A stretch of DNA of 64,000 nt from Chlorophyllum brunneum. Lineage: Eukaryota > Basidiomycota > Agaricomycetes > Agaricales > Agaricaceae. The notes beneath the pieces are model-generated. The model searched no databases. It was not told the DNA's origin and worked only from the letters and a program-made list of their open reading frames with translations. Positions 54,471 to 64,000 of this stretch are shown one piece after another; the stretch's first letter is position 1; each line of letters starts with the position of its first letter. The stretch spans positions 372,001 to 436,000 of the forward strand of contig OY756141.1 in assembly GCA_963576785.1 (NCBI GenBank), read 5' to 3'. The position numbers were made by a program, and so were the translations under genes.

Positions 54471-57079
54471 TTAATGTGGTTCTTGGATTCGCTGAGCATC
54501 GTATAACTTGGCGTATTCTCCACCTAATGTCATCAATTCTTCGTGACGTCCCTGCTCGATGACCCCGCCATTCTTCATACAACTTGGTTAAAATATCAGT
54601 CATACTGTTGTCCAAATTATGTTTAAATGGAAGGCCTACACAATGAGGTCTGCCCGTTTGGCAATATTTGCAAAACGATGGGTCACAAATATCGCTGTCT
54701 TTGCTCTTCTCTTCTCTCGAAATCGTTCGAAAAGGTCACGTTCCGCGATAGGATCCAAAGCGGACGTTGGTTCATCGATCATCAATAGCCGCGTATCGCT
54801 ATTTAGTAATCTCATGAACGAACGAGAGCTAAATAAGTGATCGGACTTTGTGACGATGTAGTGGAGGGGCAATAAGGCGACTTACGCCAAGAACCTTTGT
54901 TTCTCTCCAGTTGAGATCGGCAAGGGCCTGCGCAGCATATGCTTCTCGAGTTCACGTAAAGCTGCAGGGCCAATAGTTCCATTCCCACATCCTTGTAAAC
55001 TCTGTCCGAGAAGACAGGGCGGGTCAAGAACTGCTTCAAACCCCACTCGCTCAATTAATGCCTCCGAACCTCCCAAGCGAATAGCTTCATCCATCTTTTC
55101 TTTGATTTTCTCGTCCAAGGATTTTCGACCTGGTACTACCATCAAGAGGTTTTCCCGTAGAGAGAGCGGGTAAATCTCTTCTGTTTGCATGAGAAACGTG
55201 ATGTGTTTTCGAATGCTGAGTATATCGTAGTTCGTGACTGGATGATCGTCGATAAGAATGTCGCCTGAGGTGGGGGCCTGCAGCCTAGCTAAGAGCTTTA
55301 GCAGTGTAGTCTTCCCGCTCCCATTTTCACCAACTAGTAGAACGAGGGAACTGGCGGGAATGGTTAACGTGACCTTCCGAAGGGCCGCGTGTCCGCCTGC
55401 ATTTCGGTAATTGAACGTCACATCCCTATTATTAGTTAACTTTATGGTGTTGTTCTGTAATGAAATAGAACACACGCACCTCAGTTGGATCCCCATACCT
55501 CCGGTAGAGCCGAATGAAGGGTTAGGGTACGACATAGCCGCAGTTCTCTGGTTCTTCTGATCTCTGTCCAATGGCTTATAGAGCGCTTCTGCCTGGGCGA
55601 ATAGACTCGACAAGGATCTGATATTACACCCGTAACGGAGCCTTTCCATGCTGCAGCGAAGGGCATGAGTTGCAGATTGGAAAAACATCAGAGTCGCTAA
55701 AATGTGAGGTGAAGGGCTCCATACGAGCAACAGTGCGCAGATAGTCTAACAGAACAGAGTCAGCCGGACAGTGCATTGTCAAGGTTTTGTGTATCTTACC
55801 ATGGGATAATCGAGGAACAAACTACGGACGGCTGCCCAATACCAAGGAGGGGGGAGCACACAAGCGAGCGTAAGTGCATCGCATTTGACAACACCCAGAT
55901 CCTCTGAGTGCTTTGAGTATTCTGGTACGTGGGTCAAAACGGGTCTCAACCTTGGTGATAACCATGGCGTACCTTCGCAAAGGAAATCATTAACACCATC
56001 CTTGGCCAACGTTTCGCGGATTTTGTCCCCAAATATGATGGAGTAAAGAGAACTTAAGTGGTGATACGCGACATTGGTTGTCCAAAATGTATAACCTGAA
56101 GTTAGAAAGACTAAACGCTAGTGAATACGTTGGATTGCCCAACTTACCTGCGCCGCCGGCGCCGTTCGAAGGAGAATGAACCAGTACAAAGAAAAAAACA
56201 CATGTTACCCCTCCAAAAAAGCACTTGTCGAAGTAGTTTCGTTGTAGAAGCACGGAAAGGAGAACCGCCAGCTCGAAGACGAGGGAACCAAGATTCTGAA
56301 GGTGTTCTGCGAGGGCTTTCAGGAGGTTCCAACCTGGTCCTCCCTCACAGAAGGAACTGGCACTGGGGAAGCAGCGACGAATATCGTTATCTGGTCGTAT
56401 GAAGTCAACACAACATAAGGGCCGAGTTCAAGCACAAAACATACCATGGAGGAACGTTACGTCTGCATTCAAACTTGCTGCCAGAGCCCGGGATCAGCCT
56501 GTGTGTAATGATACAGATAGAATGGTGCCTTACCTCTCACGATTGGAGGAAGATAATGAGATCGCAAATGGCTACATAACGACAGCTCCCTTTCATCTCT
56601 ATGTAATGGTTTCGAGTCGGCCGGGATCACCGAATTTGTTCACTAACCTCAACCTGTCGGCGATCACCGACATGAAGGCGCAAAATAGCAAAACGCAAAC
56701 CCTCAGCATAACTTCAGTCTGTATGGACTGAGCACACTGGATATTCCGGTGGTTTGCCAGGTCCTCGAGCTAGAAGGGTTTGAGATCTTTCCCTGTTATA
56801 TTCTCAGAGTTGAACAAATACCTTTTGTAGGATAATATATGAGAGCTGTAGAGACACGGCAGGACTTATACTTAACCATATCGAGGAGCCAATATAGACT
56901 GAGAAGGTCACTGGAGCAACCCGGTAGACATCCTTGAGGAAACGCCATACATGGATACCAGGCTCACGAAAACTCCGTAGGAGAGTAAGAGGATAACTGG
57001 GTGAAAATGAACGTTTGGGGGCCTCGTACGCAACGTCAAAAATGCCCCACTGGAAGGTATGCACTGAGGGAGCTGCCAT
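54471..57079 (-). CDS. Half-size ABC transporter (TMD-NBD)
   Basis: An N-terminal membrane part in several short exons (about 57079-55700; e.g. LRVCVLLFCAFMSVIADRL, LAVLLSVLLQRNYFDKCFF) is followed by one nucleotide-binding domain. NBD: Walker A VGENGSGKTTLLKLLARL (about 55290-55345), Q-loop FLMQTEEIYPLSLRENL, a signature reading STGEKQRFLA where LSGGQ is usual, split from SRSFMR by an intron (54832-54890 region), Walker B LLMIDEPTSALD, and H-loop FVTHRFAN (54680-54710). It ends YDAQRIQEPH with TAA at 54471. One TMD-NBD unit implies dimerisation. Substrate unknown. Start at 57079 chosen from ATGG context; an upstream exon cannot be excluded. Confidence 0.82.
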
Positions 57080-57781
57080 GACAAGAATAGGTGCAATGCT
57101 AACTGCACGCTCAATGACTGCTCTTATAACCGCTGGAAACCACCAAACGCGCGTTCAGAGTGTGCGTGTGTGTAAGAGAGAACAAACGGTGGGCTCGCTT
57201 CCATGATGAGAATATTTCCAGTTGAGCCCCGATCTCAACCAAGACCTCAGATGTCCACTGTAAACACAGAAGTGTGAAAACCGCCCCAGATTCTGAACCC
57301 CCACACTTGAATCGAGTTCTTTGCGTCTTTAGGATTAGAGAGATGATGTTAAGTAGTTGTAGGGTTGCGTTGTCAAATCCGGCCAGCCCAACCCAACCGC
57401 GGACGTAGCAAGAGAGCTGTGGCCGCAATTCGTCAATTCTGGTATGGGAATCGGAGCCCGACTTGGGGGTCGAAGGTTAAGGGCACGCGGGTCATACCAT
57501 GGACTGACAGCCCGGGATTTAGCTGTTTTGCCGTACGGGCGCTATAACGTGCCCTTCGAGGGTGCCATGGGTGGCAGGTTGATTACGTTTGGGCTAAAAT
57601 GTTGGCAACGAGGTATTTGAATTCATCAAACGAGTGTTTGCTGTGCCAGTTTATGGGCTGATGATGATTCGCACAAAAAAGATATTCTAGAGTGTATGAT
57701 GAGCGACAGGACGGAATATATGAATGAGCGCAGGGTCAAAACTCCGTTCGAGGTTATAGATCAGTTGAAGCGAATCAGGCC
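57080..57781. other. Space between BTB gene and ABC transporter
   Basis: 700 bp. Promoter side of the ABC gene and terminator side of the BTB gene; a (TG)n-like run near 57162-57175. No gene seen. Confidence 0.5.
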
Positions 57782-58989
57782 TCATCCAATGGATTCTTCC
57801 TCCGTCCACTTCTCTACCAGTGCCCAAACTTTTTCTTGCTCCTCTGCCCATTCTTCGCTTTTCTCTACCACGCATGCGGCACAGAGACCATGGCGTGCCC
57901 AATCAAGCCCTTTCATTCGTTCTAACGTTTCGATCGGCCTGTACACTCCACTGTCCGCTATGGCAGGTGAAATGACGAGAGTCATCCAGGTATCGGCGAA
58001 CACATCCGTGCACGACATATGTGGAGTGGTAGCTGGAGTAAACAAAATAGGAGTGAAGTGATCAATCACTCGTGTCATCAGTCTCTGGCAGAGCCGCAAA
58101 TCGGCTTCCGTTAACTGGTGTGTATTTTCGGAAGGATCTACGAGGGGATATATGAGTGATTGCTTCCCTCTGAGGATTAGGCTATGAGGGTTAACTTACG
58201 TGTTTCGGAAACCAAGGCAGATTGGAGGGGAACTTGTAGTGGGTCCAGTGCTTCGGGATCTGGTGGGTGGGAGGTCCCACCGTCATCAGAACCAAGATTT
58301 GATGAAATCATAATTCGGTATAGTACAACTTTGAGGATCTAACAATCCAGTCTTTGTCCACCAACAACTGAGTGAAATTTGCTCACGGATGGAAGGTCGA
58401 ATGATCTCGCTATTAATAGAGCTTGATGTAAATGGTCTGGGCCAGTTTCGGACGGGTTCCTGGCCAAGAACATAGAGCAAAAGTGCTCTTTTGCCTTGGC
58501 GTGCATAGCTGGCATGTTGAGCTGTAGTGGGCCGGATGAACGCAGTACAGCGGCTATGCGTTCAAAGGGGGAATCTGAACATAAGGGACTTGATGAAAGA
58601 ATGGTGTAACGTGAACAGCGGGGGTCAACGCGTGCATCAACTAGTTAGTCGCTCACTCACAAGTCATGATACATGTGTTCCAGAAGAGCTTCAACGTCCC
58701 TGCAGTTAACTGGCCGATCCGGCCCAAATACAACGTACATCACAGGAGTGTGTGTCTCGTTTACCATTGGAACTGGTTTGATTGCCGGGTTGTCCGATGT
58801 CTGTAGGGATGCAAGATATGGGGAGTGACGTTTGAGGAGTGAGAGGTGAACTCTGAATAGGGTGTTTTGAACGTGGAGGACCAAGAACCCATCATCAAAC
58901 CAGTAGACAGGATGTTTCCGCACTCCAGTGCTCTCCTGAATATGTGAAGCTGCAGAAACAAGCGATTCCATGTCCTTGCCTGGATCCAT
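57782..58989 (-). CDS. BTB/POZ-domain protein
   Basis: ATG at 58989, stop at 57782, at least three introns. The N-terminal BTB fold reads VYWFDDGFLVLHVQNTLFRV, HLSLLKRHSPYL, VYVVFGPDRP-like (MYVVFGPDRPVNCRDVEALL) and EHMYHD. This is the arrangement of the large fungal BTB family (YWxDGDLVLxVxxxLFRVH). The middle has PAMHAKAKEHFCSMF and RSFDLPSVRK, and the C-terminus has LDWARHGLCAACVVEKSEEW, a short Cys pair common in these proteins. Function unknown; in other proteins BTB domains mediate dimerisation or CUL3 binding. Confidence 0.82.
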
Positions 58990-59109
58990 GAAGATCTGGC
59001 TCGGGAACGTCTGTCAAGAGCCCACTTCACATGAAAATCAAGGTGATGTGATATTACGTAACAAAGCTTGTTTACATTAAGTAAAAATGGATGATGCGGG
59101 GGTTTTTCA

Positions 59110-60637
59110 TTAATCGTCGTACGAGTAGTAGCCGTAGTATCGTTGACCGCGACGAGGCCCATGATAATCTGCCAAGTCTTGAGCACACATTTTCACTAGG
59201 AATTATGAGAAGGCCCTCTTACAAGTGGATGTGTCACGGCGAGTGTCAATTTCAGGGATTGCATCAGCGAGGTTGATGAAACCGCCTCGTTGAGGAGCGG
59301 AACCCGCAGATTTCGTGGGTGCGGTAACTCCCCAGCTGGAGCGACACCATACACAAGTAATATCTCTGCCAGTCTGGCGGGCGCTCTTCTTATCTGATTT
59401 AAGATTAGTCAAGAGCAGGCTACTGGGAAATGAATTACGGACATTGCTCAAAACATTCCTTATGGAGCGCATTGCCGCACTCCTCGCAGAATGCGAGAGT
59501 TGCCTCGGCGACACAATGCATAGTGTCGTAGCAAATAGGACAATCGTCCTCTTCGCCAGGGATCCTCCTTTTGCTGTTGGTAGGTGCTGTTGATGATTCG
59601 GCTAGCTGGCCGGTGGCCCGAAGGAATGCCTCCCGAACGCGAGGATTTGTGACTGAGTTTGGTGCTTCAGGGGCTTCAGCAAACACAGACTCTAATTCGC
59701 TTGTGACCAACGCCCTACTCTGGTCAGTCCACTGACAGCCATTATATTTGCAACCCACTTTTGGTACCAGATGTGCGAGCTAATGGGCACACAGAGAACT
59801 TTCAAAAAAATGAACATCTTGAAGCTCCGACTATTAGCTCTGAAACACATGAGCTAGACCCGGCCAACATACGATATGCTTGCAGTGGTTTCCCCTGCCA
59901 TTATCAGGACCTGTTTCATCCTCGTCAGTACTGTGGGGTTGAACACTCGGACAAACTCACAAGAGCATTTGGGGGTATGGTCGATAGTCACAGTATAAAC
60001 CTGATGGTTGAATGAAGGAAGCGGAATTGGATGTCTGGAAACTTACATTAGCGGTGGAACCCAGGACCTTAAATTCTTCTTTGAGCTCTTTTCCTTCTCG
60101 TTTCCTATCAATCATAAAGAACCTATTGCAAGAGTGAGCCGATTAAAAGTATGGCGGCTGACATCCTCAATAGTACCTCTGAGTTCGAACCCGCTCGGCT
60201 CTATCGAGTACGTTCATCGGGCAGTGGGACCTGAATTGGGCACGACGTTTCTCTTCTTTGGGAACAGATTCCTTTTTGGTGGGTGGTTTTTTTGAGGGGG
60301 GTTCACCGGTTGCATTTTCTACGTATTCTGCACTCTCATTCACTTCCTCCACAGCACTCGCGACAGTTTTGCCTTTTCCTTTACCTGTGGTGCGGGCTAC
60401 CACTTTTCTAGGAGCCCTCGGTTTTCTCGTGGTTTCCGTGGTTGATGGTACATTCGTAAACCTCTGAGTTTGCTTCCGAATCCGCTTTGGTCTTCCTGCC
60501 GCCCCGACGAGGTGGCCTTCATTTCCCGTCTCAATAGTTGTCTCTTCTTGTTGTGAAACTGAAGTTAGAGCTTGATTAGATCCATCTATTACACCTTCGG
60601 CTGACATTTGAAATATATTGCGTTTTTCCCGAGGCAT
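59110..60637 (-). CDS. SWIM plus RING zinc-finger protein, putative E3 ligase
   Basis: ATG at 60637, TAA at 59110-59112, at least five introns. The N-terminal 150 residues are basic and disordered (GRPKRIRKQTQRF, TTGKGKGKTVA). Then FMIDRKREGKELKEEFKVLG, and a SWIM motif CSCPDNGRGNHCKH assembled across an intron (about 59890-59965). LKVLCVPISSHIWYQK follows. The RING has CPIC (about 59545), CEECGNALHKEC, and CVWCRSSW in a later exon (about 59350). The last short exon ends RRGQRYYGYYSYDD. SWIM+RING proteins such as ZSWIM2 are ubiquitin ligases (family knowledge). A nuclear role is inferred from the basic N-terminus. Confidence 0.82.
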
Positions 60638-63600
60638 GGATGTAAGCAGATGAGAACGGACTGTAAACGATGGGTGGTGAGCCAGAAATGGTCGTCAACC
60701 AAGTGGGGGTAACAGATCTAAGTTCCCACGGGCACGTGATGACGAATATGACATCTCTAAAGCAATGACTCTGATTCTGGCAACAGTCAAGTACGCTGAA
60801 TTGACTGACTCAGGTCGTCCTGGTGGTGTTGTTCGCTTAAATGGAGATCCCCTACATCAAACTTCACACCGTTTGATCAGACATGTGAATTCATTGAGTT
60901 CCAACAATGGGAAGGTCTGAGAAACGGAATGCTCCTTACAGTCAGAGCCGCTGTAGCAGCGCAGGTTCTCGAGATACCCACGAAGATCCAGAGACAGTAC
61001 CGGATATATCCTACCAACCCCACCTACGAAGCATAACCGTTAATCTCATACAATCCAGTCATTGTGTGTTTCAAATTTATAACACTTACTTTTCTAAATC
61101 TTTGAATTAATTTACTCCGTTGGTAATCAAGTGAATCAACCTCTTATCATGGGTCGGGAAATTCAAAGGCTGACAAGCTTTGAAAAAGCTTTGACGGATA
61201 AATTACGGGAATTCATTGTTTCGTCGATCAGACCGGGAGTTTCGACTGCCAGCTGGCATCCTCAAGGACAAAGCTGAAACTCCGCCGAATAGATCTCCCA
61301 TGTACATAGTATTAAGTTGAAGATGATTTGAATCAGACCTCAATACATCAATGGTGTGGCGCTCAGCCCCACGAATGCGGTCAAATCTTGACCCCACATA
61401 CCGTAGCACGGTGTATCAACCAACATGTTGGCTTGCATTGATTCTCGTGCCGTTAGCGTCAAACCTCAAGTGTTTTAAGAAACTGCTGCCCAGTTCAGCT
61501 GACGAAGGGCCCCTCTCCATGACTCCTTTTTCAATTCTCAGCGAGTACGGTGCCACCAGTAATTCCGTTCCCATCCACAATATCCTTATATAGACATAGG
61601 ACACCTTGAACGACACCGTCTTAGCGGTGTATAACTATATTAGAGACGCCTGTGCCTATCATTTATGAGCGACAGACACTGCATCAAAAGATGATGTTCA
61701 ATAGAGTAGAGGTCTCTTGCTATGTACTCCACCCTCCTCATGAGATGCTGGGGATACCGAACGAGTAACAACCTCGACATGTATAGAAACAGCCAGTCAG
61801 AAGTCAAAAACCCAGCGATTTCTACGCCCTGACAGATTGTATTTTTGGCCTGTCTCTATCCAGGTAATCGGAATCCAAGCACCTCCACATTCCATGCGCT
61901 GATGCGCGGGAGGACTATGTTACTCTGAAGTTACTGATGAATCTACAGTTATCCTCCTTTGTAGCTAACCCCTTCTCTTCGGCGCTTCTCAACATCCAGA
62001 GTGGCCCAATGACTTCTGTGAAGTCTGACTTCGAACATATATTGAGAAAAGAAGCAAAGAGCGGGAAATAGAATGTATACGGCTTCCACCTGTGGATGAA
62101 AGTCCGAGGTGATTGAAGCTGGATTTTTGTGTACGGAGAGTATGCGGGGACTAGATGGAGTGGGTAACAATACCGGGTATCACGCCCTTCACCCTCAGAA
62201 ACGTATCCATCACTAATCATTGTATAGCAATGGCAACCTCCAAGGGACAGATGGAAGCTCAGGAAAATTGTAGGGGACAAATAACCTGATCAGCATTGGC
62301 TCGCTTGTCATTCCGTGATCAGATAGAGAAATTCAAGTTTTAGAGCGCTGAAACGAAAACGAAATGGAAGACGGACTCTGGGGTCATTTAGGTTCCGCTC
62401 CTTGAAGGAAAAAAAGAAGGATACACAGCAATCACGAGATGAGTGTAAACATTGGCCCACCTGATTGTCTGGGGAAGGCTCCGTTTAACTCCTCGAGAGA
62501 TTCCATCGGACGGAAAGGTCAGTCGAACTGAGGCCGAATCCCGAGAACCATTTCACAAAAGAACGGGTGGCGGACCATTACTTCGTGCACAAATCGTGTA
62601 GTCTTGGCGGATGAGCAACGTCTAGACCACGACAAAATTAGACAGAAGACGAGATCAGCTGACAACTATGTCTCGGCGATCCATTCAAGAAACTAGCTTG
62701 TTGCCTGCGGCGCCAAATAACAGTCTGCCAGCAGAACAGCTGACTCCTCCGAGATGGCTGGTGTAATGGTACAGAGATAGGTCGCAACTTCGTCAAGGGT
62801 GAAACACCAGTCACCCGAGGTCCGCCCTGGAGAAGGCAATGCTCAACTGAATCAAAAACCTGCTGGCGTCAAGGACGGTGGTTCTTGCGGTCCGGATATT
62901 GCGAGATTACCCAAAGTTCACTTCATAAGGGCACTGCAGCACATCAGAAAGACTATTAGCTCGAACGGGGCCGTTCAGGTTGTCAAAGTGGAAACTGCGA
63001 AGTGACCAAGCTCGTGAATACTTCCACCCCACAGTAGTTGGAGTAAGAAGCAAGGCACTGATTCGCGCACTTTGAACGTGAGATGGTTAAAATTAACAAG
63101 CTGTTCGGGTTCCGGGCCACGCCTTGGAGCTCCAAGAAGCGCACAAGATGTTGAAAATCCTGTGTATGTCAAGAAGGAAAAAAAGCCCAAAGATTTCAGT
63201 GGCAGTCCCCCCAAATCGTACTTGCCCCGACGGTATCTCCATTCCGCTGACATTATAGCCCCGGTGACATATATACAGCTCTTCCACAGTTGCCGCATTC
63301 TGAACAGTTGGGTGGTCATTAAAATATACCTGGCGGCCCGGCCCTCCATTAGTTTCCTCCCGTGATATGTCACACTTTTGGGGGGGACCTTGTATGTAAT
63401 TTGGTTTGCTCGGCAATCTCAGGCACAATTATGCTTTCCAGTGAAACAAAAATACACATCTGTCAAAGACATAGATGGTAATGACCTTTCATGAACAATG
63501 AGAGAATTTTGACTATGGACATAACGTTAAGCTCCGTGCCAATGCCAGTCCTCCCCCATCACCAGCTCTTATCCCCGTTTCCTTGCTCTCGGCCAATGTA

Positions 63601-64000
63601 CCTGAGTTTGGAAACCCTCACGAGTCAGAAAGTTTGTAGGGGAATTCCGAATTGCCAGTATAGACGTGTCCCCGTTTCTCTCGTATACGAACATCACTCC
63701 TATGAACGATCTTCAACATCGGCGTTAAATCTTGTAACCTGGCCGAGGGGGGTTTACTAACAGCAAGGCGCTCTATCTTGGGCTTTACCATCAGAATATA
63801 TGATTCCAGCAGATATCACACTTGAAGGTTATCCCCTCTAGGAAAAGGTGGAGGCTTATCATCTAGCGCCCCCACTCGGGACTTCATAATCGCCCCAGCA
63901 TTAAGCAATTACTCCCGGGAACCCAACACAACGCCAGTAAAATGGGAGTGTGAGCCTCTTCTCATCGAAATATAATTATCACCGGACGCCACGTCATTTC
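60638..64000. other. 3.3 kb right edge, no gene recognised
   Basis: Short open frames occur on both strands, none longer than about 130 residues and none with a recognisable motif, and base composition is like the neighbouring genes. The first 300 bp are the likely promoter of the SWIM/RING gene. I see no repeat or transposon signature. Unrecognised or heavily split genes cannot be excluded. Confidence 0.4.

Noticed and set aside
62755..62830. A-box-like TGGTGTAATGGTA as a possible tRNA gene
   Set aside because: No matching B box or cloverleaf downstream.

Overview
The window looks like a piece of a basidiomycete (probably Agaricomycete) nuclear genome. Genes on the right carry many short GT-AG introns (about 45-70 nt, some micro-exons), and typical fungal housekeeping genes are present (RPN8, a Gis2/CNBP-type zinc-knuckle protein, COX subunit IV/5, COG6, exo-1,3-beta-glucanase). 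The left half is dominated by chromodomain Ty3/Gypsy elements, a Tad-like LINE, Copia and hAT debris. No species is assigned.

Layout. 1-33.0 kb is an AT-rich transposon graveyard. A LINE on the minus strand (1-3348 and 10811 to about 13540) is split inside its endonuclease by a chromovirus (copy 1, 3349-10810, near-matching 5-bp target duplications). That chromovirus is itself split by a 1137-bp solo LTR of another family (8427-9563, perfect CTTTG duplication). A Copia pol tail (about 13.6-14.3 kb), a 200-N assembly gap (14416-14615), a hAT transposase remnant (about 14.9-15.4 kb), a decayed LTR carrying two mariner-type MITEs (15403-16583), and the gag-protease part of a second Gypsy family (17.1-18.76 kb) follow. 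Next come two more chromovirus copies facing each other: copy 2 on + (18757-24116) and copy 3 on - (24117-30555). The rest of the region holds a truncated LTR of the solo-LTR family, another MITE, and rearranged fragments of the COG6 locus.

From about 33.1 kb the sequence changes abruptly to ordinary gene-dense chromatin: RPN8 (+), zinc-knuckle protein (+), COX IV/5 (+), a tandem array of four RPA1-like OB-fold genes in varying states of decay (-), COG6 (-), membrane-anchored exo-1,3-beta-glucanase (-), F-box protein (+), half-size ABC transporter (-), BTB protein (-) and a SWIM+RING protein (-). The last 3.3 kb holds no gene I can support.

Most notable: (i) four tandem paralogues of the large RPA subunit that lack the C-terminal trimerisation OB-fold; (ii) a conserved extra ORF downstream of pol in all three chromovirus copies; (iii) a 1.1-kb LTR that carries a conserved coding-like segment and an array of GTTTCA motifs; (iv) decay by C-to-T / G-to-A changes, including CGA codons turned into TGA in one copy and CAA in another, and catalytic Asp-to-Asn changes in several reverse transcriptases.
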